From Cyanobacteria bacterium GSL.Bin1 (lineage in GTDB: Bacteria > Cyanobacteriota > Cyanobacteriia > Cyanobacteriales > Rubidibacteraceae): 40,055 nucleotides of DNA. A program made the position numbers and the translations under genes. This document shows, in pieces, positions 19,113 through 27,773 of this stretch. The notes beneath the pieces are model-generated. The model was given only the letters and a program-made list of their open reading frames with translations. It made no database searches and was not told the DNA's origin. Within the stretch, counting starts at the first letter, position 1, and each line of letters begins with the position of its first letter. The stretch is taken from contig JAAANX010000080.1 of NCBI GenBank assembly GCA_009909085.1, forward strand, positions 1-40,055, read 5' to 3'.

Positions 19113-19446
19113 AACCGAGAAATTCCCCCTTTTACCGCTCTCATGTCAAGAGTTTTTATCAAGATAGCAATCTCAATTTTAGACTGCCACTCACTGTTGT
19201 AAACTTTATGCTGAGTGATGAAGTGGAACCGCTTCTGTCCCATTCATTTCAATCAAAGAACTCAGCAAATCAGCTATCAAGAATATACCCATAGACACTT
19301 TCGATGGCAATCGCTTTCACGCCAAACTAAGAGTAAATTAAAACGATTCAACAGAATCTTTCTTTGGAAAGAGCGATCGCGCTCTTTCTCTGTTACCAAA
19401 TCTTGTTACAATACTTAACAACGTCACGTCGGTCGGTCTAAAATTT
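19113..19446. other. lysC-aarF divergent intergenic region
   Basis: Holds both promoters. A HIP1 octamer sits inside a hairpin, AAAGAGCG-ATCG-CGCTCTTT, at about 19368-19387. A 67-codon plus-strand frame here (19215-19418) is not supported by any motif. TTGTTACAATACTTAACAA, about 45 bp before the aarF start, could be part of the promoter. Confidence 0.5.
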
Positions 19447-21453
19447 ATGACTCAACAAACTGTTTCTGCTTCTAATTCATCCCAGCAATATCAGGATCAA
19501 AGGAATTCTCATCATACCACTGACGAAACGATCACAGTGGAGTCATCTACCCAACCGCTACATCCGGCTTTAACCGATACCGACTGGCGTTACGATCCAG
19601 AAAGAATTAATAATTACTACCAGAATCGTCCGTTGGCAGTGGTGCGTCGCTTAATTGCCCTCATCTTTCCAGGAACAGCATTTGGCGTTCGCTTACTGTT
19701 TGATAAACTGACCGGGCGCATCAGGCAAAATGAAGAAAAACGCGCGATCGAGCTGCGAGAAATTCTGACCGAACTCGGTCCCACCTACATTAAAATTGGA
19801 CAAGCCCTCTCGACCCGCCCCGACTTAGTTCCCCCAATCTACTTGGAAGAACTGGCGCAACTACAAGATCAGCTACCTCCTTTTGATAACGCGATCGCGT
19901 ATCACTTCATTGAAGATGAGCTAGGGAGCGATCCGCACCAAATTTACGCTGAAATTTCCGATCATCCCGTTGCCGCAGCCTCTCTGGGACAGGTCTACAA
20001 AGGCAAACTGAAAACAGGGGAAGAAGTTGCCATTAAAGTCCAACGTCCCGACTTACTTCGTCGCATCACCATTGATCTTTACATTCTGCGGAAAGTATCA
20101 TTCTTCGCAACCAATCATGTGAAACGTATCCGAAGCGATCTGGTGGCAATCATGGACGAATTCGCCAACCGGATTTTTGAGGAAATGAATTATGCCTATG
20201 AAGGGTATAACGCAGAACGGTTTAAGGAACTCTATAGCTATATTCAAGATATCTATATCCCCAAAATCTATTGGGATTATACCGGACGCCGTGTCCTGAC
20301 CATGGAATGGATCTCCGGGATGAAACTAACCAATGTCCAAGCGATTCAAGAAGCTGGCATTGAAGCCACGCGCCTGGTGGAAATTGGTGTGGAATGTTCT
20401 CTGCGTCAGCTTTTAGAATATGGCTTTTTCCACGCTGATCCTCACCCCGGAAACTTACTGGCCATGCCTGACGGGCGCTTAGCCTATCTCGATTTTGGCA
20501 TGATGAGCGAAATTAAGCCTTATCAGCGCTACGGATTAATTCAAGCGGTTGTCCATCTGGTTAACCGCGATTTTGAAGCGCTTGCCCATGACTATGTGCA
20601 ACTGGAATTCCTCTCTGAGGATACCGATTTACGTCCCATCATTCCGGCGCTCGCGAGTGTTTTTGAAAATGCCTTAGGGGCAAGTGTTGCCGAGTTAAAC
20701 TTCAAAAGCATTACGGACCAGATGTCGGAAGTGATGTATGAATTTCCCTTCCAAGTGCCAGCCTATTACGCCCTGATTATCCGTTCTTTAGTGACCTTAG
20801 AAGGAATCGCGATCGGCATTGACCCTAGCTTTAAAGTCCTGAGTAAAGCCTATCCCTACGTTGCCAAACGGCTTCTGATTGACCCGGCACCCGAGTTAAG
20901 ACAATCTCTCCGTGACTTGCTCTTTCGAGAGGGCAGTTTCCGTTGGAATCGTCTGGAAAATTTGCTTCGTAACGCACGCAATTCCGAAGACTACAACTTT
21001 GAAAAAGTTTTAGACCAAGCCCTCGATTTCCTTTTCTCCGAACGCGGTGCTTTCATTCGGGAACGGCTTGTGGATGAATTAGTGAAAGCGATTGATGTTT
21101 ACGGACAACGCAGTTTCTACAACTTTTCCGCTTCCATCCGGGAACAGGTAGGGTTAGCTGTCAATGAAACCCCTCCTCAGTTGGGACAAAATAATGAGAA
21201 CTTACAACACATCCAAAACATCTTAGAAATTTTAAGCGATACCCCAGGGTTTGACCCCATGCGCATTGTGCCGTTAGTTCCGAAAGTGTTATCCAAGCCA
21301 GAAACCCACCAAATGGGGCAAAAAGTTATTGGTAAACTGACTGAAAAGGCGATCGCGCGCTTTATCCGTAATATTGCTTTACATGAACACCCTGCTCACA
21401 CTCAGCCTGGTCATAATGGAAAACACTCTCTCCCGTCGGCAGCAAAGAGATAA
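19447..21453 (+). CDS. ABC1/AarF/UbiB-family atypical kinase
   Basis: 668 residues. The family's KxGQ motif is present (TYIKIGQALSTRPDLVP, about residue 115), then AAASLGQVYKG with AIKVQRP, the catalytic loop HADPHPGNLL and YLDFGMM. These atypical kinases/ATPases support quinone or prenyl-lipid metabolism and stress responses; cyanobacteria carry several paralogues, so the precise role is not assignable. N-terminal residues 1-45 are a polar low-complexity extension. The C-terminus is His/Gly rich. The next gene starts immediately after its stop codon (TAA then ATG), implying coupled translation. Confidence 0.93.
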   Translation: MTQQTVSASNSSQQYQDQRNSHHTTDETITVESSTQPLHPALTDTDWRYDPERINNYYQNRPLAVVRRLIALIFPGTAFGVRLLFDKLTGRIRQNEEKRAIELREILTELGPTYIKIGQALSTRPDLVPPIYLEELAQLQDQLPPFDNAIAYHFIEDELGSDPHQIYAEISDHPVAAASLGQVYKGKLKTGEEVAIKVQRPDLLRRITIDLYILRKVSFFATNHVKRIRSDLVAIMDEFANRIFEEMNYAYEGYNAERFKELYSYIQDIYIPKIYWDYTGRRVLTMEWISGMKLTNVQAIQEAGIEATRLVEIGVECSLRQLLEYGFFHADPHPGNLLAMPDGRLAYLDFGMMSEIKPYQRYGLIQAVVHLVNRDFEALAHDYVQLEFLSEDTDLRPIIPALASVFENALGASVAELNFKSITDQMSEVMYEFPFQVPAYYALIIRSLVTLEGIAIGIDPSFKVLSKAYPYVAKRLLIDPAPELRQSLRDLLFREGSFRWNRLENLLRNARNSEDYNFEKVLDQALDFLFSERGAFIRERLVDELVKAIDVYGQRSFYNFSASIREQVGLAVNETPPQLGQNNENLQHIQNILEILSDTPGFDPMRIVPLVPKVLSKPETHQMGQKVIGKLTEKAIARFIRNIALHEHPAHTQPGHNGKHSLPSAAKR

Positions 21454-22638
21454 ATGAAGCAACGTGACTGGCTCTGGCGCTATTGGCCTCTTCTCCCGAT
21501 CTACCCTTATGGCAAACGGCGTACCCTGCGCCGAGAAGTCCTCAAAAATACAATCTGGACCTTTGAGCAAGTGCAGGGCATTTTCTATGTTGTCGTTCCG
21601 ATTCGGATGACAGTGGTTCGCTTAGAAGCCGGTGGGTTATTGGTTTATGCGCCCGTTGCGCCCACGCCAGAGTGTGTTCGCTTGGTCAGAGAACTCGAAG
21701 CTGAACATGGTGCGGTAAAATTTATCGTTCTTCCCACGATTTCTGGACTAGAGCATAAAGTTTTTGTGGGTCCTTTTGCCCGTCAGTTCCCCAACGCTCA
21801 GGTTTATATTGCCCCCCAACAGTGGAGTTTCCCGGTGAACCTCCCCTTAAGTTGGTTAGGGTTTCCTCCGAAACGGACGCATCTTCTCTCCGCTTCCTAT
21901 AAGGATCATCCCTTTGGCGAAGAGTTTGATTATGCGATTCTTGGTCCGATCAAGTTAGGGTTAGGCTCATTTGGAGAAGTGGCTTTATTCCACAAAACCT
22001 CTCGCACGGCCCTTGTGACCGATAGTGTCATTTCGATTCCCCAAAGCCCTCCTGAGAGTGTTCAGCTCGATCCTTATCCTTTATTATTCCATGCCAGAGA
22101 TAATGGCTTAGAGCCGATGCAAGATACCGCAGCAATGCGCCAAAAAGGCTGGCAACGCATTTGTCTGTTTGCTAATTATTTTCAGCCTGATGCCTTAGAA
22201 GTTTTAGAATCGGGGGACGTGTGGCAAGAAGCCAAACAAGCGCCTGATCGGTCAAAAAAAGCCTATTTTGGATTTTATCCGTTTCGATGGCAACCGCACT
22301 GGCAAGCCTCATTTGAAAAACTACAGGGTCAGGGACGACTGTTAGTTGCTCCCATCTTACAAAAACTAATTCTGAATCGTGCGCCTCAAGAAACGATTAA
22401 ATGGGCAAACTTACTCGTAAGTTGGCATTTTGAACGACTGATTCCTTGTCATTTTCAAGCCCCCTTAGAGGTCTCTCCTCGTGAGTTTCGTCAAGCTTTT
22501 AGTTTTCTAGAAAAAGAAGAATTACCCATTAACCAAACCCGCTATCCGCTTCCGGAAGAAGACTTAGCGCCCTTGGATAGTATTGAAGTAACCCTACGCA
22601 AGGGAAAATTGGTGCCACCTCCTCGAGAGAAAATATAA
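21454..22638 (+). CDS. DUF4336 domain protein
   Basis: 394 residues, no signal peptide. The segment PIRMTVVRLEAGGLLVYAPV, CVRLVRELEAEHGAVKFIVL and GPFARQFPNAQVYIAP matches DUF4336, a metallo-beta-lactamase-like family that lacks the full HxHxDH metal site. LVTDSVISIP and WHFERLIPCHFQAP occupy positions of later metal ligands. It abuts the aarF stop codon directly and so is probably cotranslated with the kinase; function unknown. Confidence 0.85.
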   Translation: MKQRDWLWRYWPLLPIYPYGKRRTLRREVLKNTIWTFEQVQGIFYVVVPIRMTVVRLEAGGLLVYAPVAPTPECVRLVRELEAEHGAVKFIVLPTISGLEHKVFVGPFARQFPNAQVYIAPQQWSFPVNLPLSWLGFPPKRTHLLSASYKDHPFGEEFDYAILGPIKLGLGSFGEVALFHKTSRTALVTDSVISIPQSPPESVQLDPYPLLFHARDNGLEPMQDTAAMRQKGWQRICLFANYFQPDALEVLESGDVWQEAKQAPDRSKKAYFGFYPFRWQPHWQASFEKLQGQGRLLVAPILQKLILNRAPQETIKWANLLVSWHFERLIPCHFQAPLEVSPREFRQAFSFLEKEELPINQTRYPLPEEDLAPLDSIEVTLRKGKLVPPPREKI

Positions 22639-22672
22639 ATAAATGACCCAATGAATGCTTTATGAGGATCGA

Positions 22673-24118
22673 TTATATTGATTTTTGCACGCAGCGATCG
22701 CAGCGACCACAGCGAAACCCTTTGGCTTGTTCGGTAAACCCAAAGGCAGTGAGTAAAAATTGCCAGCGACAATAACGGGTAGCAAGATACTGTTGCATCT
22801 GTTGGGGTTGCTTTAACAGTTTTGGCGGATCGGATCGGCTTGTTTGTTGGGGTAACAGCCGATAGTGAAAGGGATCAAGCCATTCTAATTGATCTAAACT
22901 GTGGAGCAAGGAAAGGGCAATTAAGCCGTTGGGAGACATTTGTTCTATGATTTTGATATTGCCTTCTCGGGGAATCTGTTGGGTCAGTTCTCTGGCTTTC
23001 TGGTATTGCTGACGCAGTTTCTGTACAAAGTAGCGTTCCCGTTGCTTGTCTTCTGGATAGAGTAAGCCGGTAGGTTCACTGACTAAAGTTAATGCAGTGG
23101 CAATGTTCCCATCTCTTCCGCCCCGTCCAATTTCTTGCAGATATTCTGAGAGTAATAAGGGCGGTTGATAGTGGATGACCCACCTTAAATTGGGTTTGTT
23201 AATCCCCATACCGAAGGCACAGGTCGCAATGACAAACTGTAGCGTTCCTTCTAACCACTCTTGTTCGATGGTCCGACGTTCGGATGCACTTAATCCCGCA
23301 TGGTACGCTGCACTGCGATAGCCGAGAGAATTTAACCACTGACTCAAGGTTTCGGTGGTTGAGCGCGATCGCGCATAAATCAAACCTGATTGTTTTTTTC
23401 GAGATAAAATAAATTGCAACAGCTTCTTTTTTCGTTGCGCTGGGGTACACACTCGCTTCACTTGCAAGCGTAAGTTCTGTCGATAAGGACTTTGTTGGAA
23501 ATAAATCGGATCTTGCAGTTGTAAACAAGTTTCAAGGGTCTGCTGCGCGATCGGATCAGCAGTTGCCGTAAACGCAGCCATTGCAATGCGACTCCCGGCT
23601 GGTTTTGTCTGTAATAAGCTCGATCGCGCTACGCCTAACCGACGATAAGCGGGGCGAAAGGTCTCTCCCCACTGGACTAAACAATGGGCTTCATCCAAGA
23701 TCAAACCATTAATGACTAACTGTGGTGTGATCAGTCGTTCCCAAACCGGTGGACTAAATAAAGTTTCTGGGGAAAGATACAATAATCGTAACTGCTGCTT
23801 TTCCAACTGTTTGAGAATGCGTTGACGTTCCAGACGCGGGATTTCACTGTGTAACGAGGCGGCAGGTAGCTGGCGTTCTTTTAATTCCTGCACTTGATTT
23901 TCCATCAACGCCACTAACGGTGACACCACCAAGGTTAATCCCGTTTGTAATAACGCTGGCAGTTGAAAGCAAATCGACTTTCCCCCTCCTGTGGGTAGCA
24001 CCACCAAGGCATCTTTTCCTCGTCGCAAACAATCGACAATTTCCCCCTGGGGGGGACGAAAATCAGAATATCCCCAAATTGCTTGCAGCTGATCGCGTAT
24101 TTGCTGCCAATCCATCAA
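22673..24118 (-). CDS. RecQ-family ATP-dependent DNA helicase, short form
   Basis: 481 residues. The motor motifs are complete: FRPPQGEIVDCL (motif 0), LPTGGGKSICFQLPAL (Walker A), DEAHCLVQWG (Walker B), AFTATADP (III), GLIYARSRSTTETL (IV), FGMGINKPNLRWVIH (V) and QEIGRGGRDG (VI). A RecQ-type zinc region ends the protein with an RYCRW Cys and CGRCDRC. It lacks the winged-helix and HRDC domains of E. coli RecQ (about 610 residues). Such short forms are typical in cyanobacteria. Unwinds DNA 3'-5' in repair or fork restart. Confidence 0.93.
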   Translation of the reverse strand: MMDWQQIRDQLQAIWGYSDFRPPQGEIVDCLRRGKDALVVLPTGGGKSICFQLPALLQTGLTLVVSPLVALMENQVQELKERQLPAASLHSEIPRLERQRILKQLEKQQLRLLYLSPETLFSPPVWERLITPQLVINGLILDEAHCLVQWGETFRPAYRRLGVARSSLLQTKPAGSRIAMAAFTATADPIAQQTLETCLQLQDPIYFQQSPYRQNLRLQVKRVCTPAQRKKKLLQFILSRKKQSGLIYARSRSTTETLSQWLNSLGYRSAAYHAGLSASERRTIEQEWLEGTLQFVIATCAFGMGINKPNLRWVIHYQPPLLLSEYLQEIGRGGRDGNIATALTLVSEPTGLLYPEDKQRERYFVQKLRQQYQKARELTQQIPREGNIKIIEQMSPNGLIALSLLHSLDQLEWLDPFHYRLLPQQTSRSDPPKLLKQPQQMQQYLATRYCRWQFLLTAFGFTEQAKGFRCGRCDRCVQKSI

Positions 24119-24152
24119 CCGTTAAACTAAGTAAAGAGGAATACAATCAAAA

Positions 24153-24551
24153 ATGTCTATGACTCAGACTCATCTTACGACTAACCTAAGCGCAATTGAT
24201 AACGAACTTTCCAAACGTCATATCAACCTAGATCCAGGTGGATACTTTATTATTTACCTTGATCGCGAAGCCGGCTTAATTTGTGCGAAACACTACAGAA
24301 ACCTCGTTGATGAGGAAGGATTTGCCCTACATCCAGTAACGGGGGAACGGCTCTCTGCAAAATGTAATAATAGTGACTTGGTGGCAAGCCATATTTATAC
24401 GGGTCGCACTGCCAAGGAACTATGCGTCAAATTGTTTGAAGAAACCGAGCCCTGTCCAGTCACACAATTTAATCATGCCGCTTACTTGGGACGGGAATTT
24501 GTGCGCGCAGAGATTGCACTGATACAGGGCAGTGAATATATTCAAGATTAA
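24153..24551 (+). CDS. DUF4346 domain protein
   Basis: 132 residues (130 if the second Met is used). The core LDPGGYFIIYLDREAGLICAKHY, DEEGFALHPVTGERLSAKC and YTGRTAKELCVKLFEE matches DUF4346, a small cyanobacterial and plastid-lineage family also seen fused to dihydropteroate synthase-like domains. Function unknown. Divergent from recQ with 34 bp between them; its 3' end overlaps the psb32-type gene by 4 bp. Confidence 0.8.
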   Translation: MSMTQTHLTTNLSAIDNELSKRHINLDPGGYFIIYLDREAGLICAKHYRNLVDEEGFALHPVTGERLSAKCNNSDLVASHIYTGRTAKELCVKLFEETEPCPVTQFNHAAYLGREFVRAEIALIQGSEYIQD

Positions 24552-25276
24552 TTCGTCAGTAAGACGTAAGCAAAATAGGTTGCCATAGGAATAATGGTGG
24601 CAACAATGAGTAAACCAACGACCCAAACCGTTGAACTTTGGGTATCAGTATCTTCTGCTTTCGTGAAGGTTCCTTCCACACGAATGTCGTCTTGGACTTC
24701 GGGTGGACCGGGATCCGGTTCACCCGCGAGAACAGTACCGAGGCGACTGCTCGCATTCAAAAAAGCCTGATTATACTTATTATCTTCTCGAATGGGAACG
24801 CCAATTGTATCTTCTACTACACTTGTGGCAATTTCTTGAGAAAGGCGATCTTTTAGGGCTTCACCAACGCGAATGGTGGTATTATTAGTGATCGTATCGA
24901 ATACCAGCAACACTTTATTTTGCTTTTCTTCTGGCGTGGGATACCACTGACTAAATAATTCATCGGCAAAACTATCAACAGTTTCCCCATAATTTAAACG
25001 GCGAATCACCACTAACTTGACATCAGCCCCGGTTTTATCTGCAATCTCTTGTAGCAGCTTGTTCAGTTTCCCTTCATTGGTTCGACTAACAACTTCCGCC
25101 TGATCCACAATCCCAGTTGACCCATCTTGACTAATATTAGGAATATCACTGGGGCTTGTCGCTGCATGAACGGGAAGTGCAGTGATTAAAACCAGAAAAC
25201 AAGGAATTAGCACTAGCAATAATCGCTTTTTATAACGTTTGAGTTTTGTTGCAGTTTGTTGCAGAAGGTGTGACAT
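24548..25276 (-). CDS. psb32: TPM-domain protein, Psb32-type photosystem II repair protein
   Basis: About 242 residues from MSHLLQQ; an upstream start (25306) only adds ten residues before the signal. A signal peptide (LLLVLIPCFLVLITALPVHA) is followed by a TPM domain (VDQAEVVSRTNEGKLNKLLQ, GADVKLVVIRRLNYG, NKVLLVFDTITNNTTIRVG), a Pro/Asp-rich linker and a C-terminal membrane helix (VWVVGLLIVATIIPMATYFA). This architecture matches Psb32, a thylakoid lumenal protein aiding photosystem II repair under photodamage. It is divergent from psaL. Confidence 0.85.
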   Translation of the reverse strand: MSHLLQQTATKLKRYKKRLLLVLIPCFLVLITALPVHAATSPSDIPNISQDGSTGIVDQAEVVSRTNEGKLNKLLQEIADKTGADVKLVVIRRLNYGETVDSFADELFSQWYPTPEEKQNKVLLVFDTITNNTTIRVGEALKDRLSQEIATSVVEDTIGVPIREDNKYNQAFLNASSRLGTVLAGEPDPGPPEVQDDIRVEGTFTKAEDTDTQSSTVWVVGLLIVATIIPMATYFAYVLLTN

Positions 25277-25649
25277 AACTTTAATTTTTTCTTGCAATAA
25301 TGGCAATTTATGTTACATCTTAATATGAAAGCAGGACGGAATTGACGACTTTTACAGGGAATTCATAAACTTTTTTTAACCCTTACACCCACAACTAAAT
25401 TTCTGTGTCCGTACCTGCGTAAAATGTAACCGATTAAGTTACTCATTTTAGTACCGCAGGACTTGTGGGAATTAAAAATGCCTATGCAGTCGGGCTGTCA
25501 GGAAGAGAATCAACACTTAAGTTGAGTTTGACTTGATAAGTGGCGCAATCCCAGTTTGGGAGTAACTAGGAAGCCCTCGCACTCAATTATCTAAGTCGCT
25601 GAGGGAAAAGTCGTTGTTACCAATTTAGAGAAAAGGGGAAAATTTGCCA
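25277..25649. promoter_or_regulatory. psb32/psaL divergent control region and psaL leader
   Basis: Contains two half-site matches to the RpaB-type HLR1 motif: GTTACATC (25312-25319) and AATGTAAC (25423-25430, reverse). Neither has a good second half. Nearer psaL are a possible 15-codon leader frame (25478-25525) and a GC-rich stem CCCTC/GAGGG (25574-25578 with 25601-25605). Light control of psaL is known in other cyanobacteria; the sites here are weak. Confidence 0.4.
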
Positions 25650-26156
25650 ATGGCTGAAACACAAAATATGCAATATATTCAACCTTACAATGATGATGTC
25701 TATGTCGGGCATCTTTCCACACCTATTTCCGATTCCAGTTTCACTCGTACTTTTATTAATAACCTTCCTGCTTATCGGGAAGGAATTTCTCCCTTACTAC
25801 GCGGTTTAGAAATTGGCATGGCCCATGGGTATTTCCTCGTTGGTCCTTGGACGTTACTCGGTCCTTTACGGGATAGCGAAGGCGATGCCTATTTAGGCGG
25901 TTTGATTGCGGCAATTGGGCTCATTTTAGTGGCAACAGGCGGCTTGTCTGCTTATGGTTTAACAGCCTTTCCCGGTGATAATTCAGAAGCCCAATATTTT
26001 GAAGATCGCGCTCCTGAAAATATAAAAACTCGCCAAGGTTGGAGTCAATTTACCGGCGGCTTTTTTGTCGGTGCGATGGGAGGAGCATTTGTGGCATATT
26101 TCTTGTTAGAAAACTTCTCGGTTGTTGATAGTATGTTACGAGGAATCGTCAACTAG
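25650..26156 (+). CDS. psaL: Photosystem I reaction centre subunit XI
   Basis: 168 residues starting at ATG 25650; a TTG two codons upstream opens the frame but ATG gives the conserved [16 protein letters not shown]. PsaL holds the photosystem I trimer together in the thylakoid membrane. Conserved blocks include [31 protein letters not shown] and [20 protein letters not shown], with three membrane helices. psaI follows 50 bp downstream, the usual cyanobacterial order. Confidence 0.97.
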   Translation: MAETQNMQYIQPYNDDVYVGHLSTPISDSSFTRTFINNLPAYREGISPLLRGLEIGMAHGYFLVGPWTLLGPLRDSEGDAYLGGLIAAIGLILVATGGLSAYGLTAFPGDNSEAQYFEDRAPENIKTRQGWSQFTGGFFVGAMGGAFVAYFLLENFSVVDSMLRGIVN

Positions 26157-26206
26157 CGATTGCTGATTTTGTTGCTTTTTGTTGTTTACACAAGGAAAGA
26201 TTTAAT

Positions 26207-26323
26207 ATGTCTGGAGAATACGCAGCTTCTTTTTTACCGCTCATTTTAATCCCGACAGTCTGCTGGTTAATGCCTGCTGTTGTCATGGGCTTACTCTTTA
26301 TTTATATTGAGTCTGACGCCTAA
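26207..26323 (+). CDS. psaI: Photosystem I reaction centre subunit VIII
   Basis: 38 residues, normal PsaI length, starting [20 protein letters not shown] and ending LFIYIESDA. One membrane helix spans most of the protein. PsaI packs against PsaL and supports trimer stability. AAGGAAAG lies about 7-14 bases before the ATG. It is followed by a terminator, so psaL-psaI forms a closed two-gene unit. Confidence 0.95.
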   Translation: MSGEYAASFLPLILIPTVCWLMPAVVMGLLFIYIESDA

Positions 26324-26344
26324 TTAATCTTGGGAAATTTCAGG

Positions 26345-26387
26345 ATTCTCCCTGTTTAGCTTTTGTCTGAATGGGGAGAATTTTTTT
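26345..26387 (+). terminator. Rho-independent terminator after psaI
   Basis: Stem ATTCTCCC (26345-26352) pairs with GGGAGAAT (26374-26381), separated by a 21-base loop and followed by a run of seven T (26381-26387). It ends the psaL-psaI transcript. Confidence 0.8.
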
Positions 26388-26649
26388 ATGGGGGGTTCGA
26401 TAAGCGGTTGGGCATTTCAATTGGGATAATCGCCTTTATTGATACAAAATATAAAATAAATATATATTAAGAACAATTTGATTTGATTTTAGTCAATTAT
26501 TTTAGTGATATCAAGTTTTGGGATAGGATATTTTCTTGATTTTTAGTTCAATACACTCAATTTTAAAAAAATTAAGGGATTTACACACTGTATCTTTTAT
26601 ATTTTTATGGTTCAATTAATCCTGTTTCTGTACTCTTGCGAGTGGGTTT

Positions 26650-26853
26650 ATGAAAGAGGGGTTAAAAAAACAAGATTTGAATCGCGCGATCGCGCTCTTA
26701 CCAGAAACTTTCCGTACGGCGATTCTCTTAAGAGAAATTGACAGACTCTCTTACCAAGAAATTGCTGATCTGACTGGAGTTTCTTTTGCCATTGTCAGAA
26801 GTCGAATTGCTAAGGCAAGAGCCCTCTTAAGCGCTGAATTCAAAGTCAACTAA
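26650..26853 (+). CDS. Stand-alone sigma-70 region 4 (ECF-type) fragment
   Basis: 67 residues that match only region 4 of an ECF sigma factor: NRAIALLPETFRTAILLREI, LSYQEIADLTGVS and IVRSRIAKARALLS. The helix-turn-helix for -35 recognition is complete. No region 2 lies upstream; the same frame meets a stop (26617-26619) about ten codons before the ATG, and upstream DNA is AT-rich. It is either a decayed sigma gene or a free region-4 DNA-binding protein. No anti-sigma gene is adjacent. Confidence 0.6.
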   Translation: MKEGLKKQDLNRAIALLPETFRTAILLREIDRLSYQEIADLTGVSFAIVRSRIAKARALLSAEFKVN

Positions 26854-26877
26854 ACTACAATTTATCCCTTAAGTACT

Positions 26878-27687
26878 TTAAAGTTGAGAGAGCTTAGCTT
26901 GATACTCTTCCTCCGTTAAAATACCGTTTTCTTTTGCTTCTTTTAACTTCTGTTTTTTCGATAGTTTCTCTCTCACTGAGTTTTCCACGGTTTGTAATTT
27001 TGCCTCATATTCATCTGCATCTAAAATTCCACTTTCAAATGCTGCTTGTAACTGATTGCTCTTTTCTTCCACTAATAGCTCCATTTCCCGTTCATCAATT
27101 TTTTCTTCCAACTTTTGCTTCTTGGCTTGAAATTCCTCCCGACTAATAATCTCTTTACTTAAGGCTTCCTGTAACTGCTCAATTTCCGCTTTGAGTTCTG
27201 TAATCGCTTGCGATCGCGCCGGAGAAGACGCCTGGGTATTAATCGTTTCTGAACTGGAGGTAGCACGAGTTGCGGTTTCACTGACTCGTCTTAAACTGAG
27301 GCTATTTTGGAGATGATTTAGGAGATCGCGTTCGAGAACCAGCGCCCAACTGGCACCGGCTACCCCCGTAAAGACGGTAAAACCACCGGTAAACATAGCA
27401 GTAATGCCAGCACCAGCAATATTTCTCACCCATTTTCCGACGCGGGTTTCAATGATAAATTCACCGGCAGTGGTTGGCACATTGGACCAATAAATATTCA
27501 CCTTAAAGGCTAAATTGGTTCCAAAGACCGTTCGCAGCCAGCTTGTTTTTGCCGCTTGTACTAAATAAACATCCCCGCTTTGGGTACTTTCTACTTCATA
27601 TTCTTTATCTTTGAACCACAAAACCACTTGTCGGTAAATTTGATTCAGGGTATCGGGTTCGCTTGCAACAAAATAATGTTTGGTCAT
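26878..27687 (-). CDS. Membrane-associated protein with tandem SHOCT-like motifs
   Basis: 269 residues. The N-terminal 90 residues form an alpha/beta domain (DTLNQIYRQVVLWFKDKEYE), then a glycine-rich hydrophobic segment (AGAGITAMFTGGFTVFTGVA) likely to insert in or touch the membrane. The C-terminal third is a charged helical region with three SHOCT-like units: EIISREEFQAKKQKL, GILDADEYEAKLQTV and GILTEEEYQAKLSQL. SHOCT motifs mediate oligomerisation. Function unknown. The gene is downstream of the aminotransferase on the same strand. Confidence 0.75.
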   Translation of the reverse strand: MTKHYFVASEPDTLNQIYRQVVLWFKDKEYEVESTQSGDVYLVQAAKTSWLRTVFGTNLAFKVNIYWSNVPTTAGEFIIETRVGKWVRNIAGAGITAMFTGGFTVFTGVAGASWALVLERDLLNHLQNSLSLRRVSETATRATSSSETINTQASSPARSQAITELKAEIEQLQEALSKEIISREEFQAKKQKLEEKIDEREMELLVEEKSNQLQAAFESGILDADEYEAKLQTVENSVREKLSKKQKLKEAKENGILTEEEYQAKLSQL

Positions 27688-27773
27688 CGCTAAATGGGGG
27701 CGTCACTTTATCGCTGGAAACTTGACCTTGAGAGCTGAAAGAACCAGAGCTCTTGGCTTTATTATAAGTTACC

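Noticed and set aside
19215-19418. 67-residue plus-strand frame upstream of aarF
   Set aside because: No motif; lies over the divergent promoter region.
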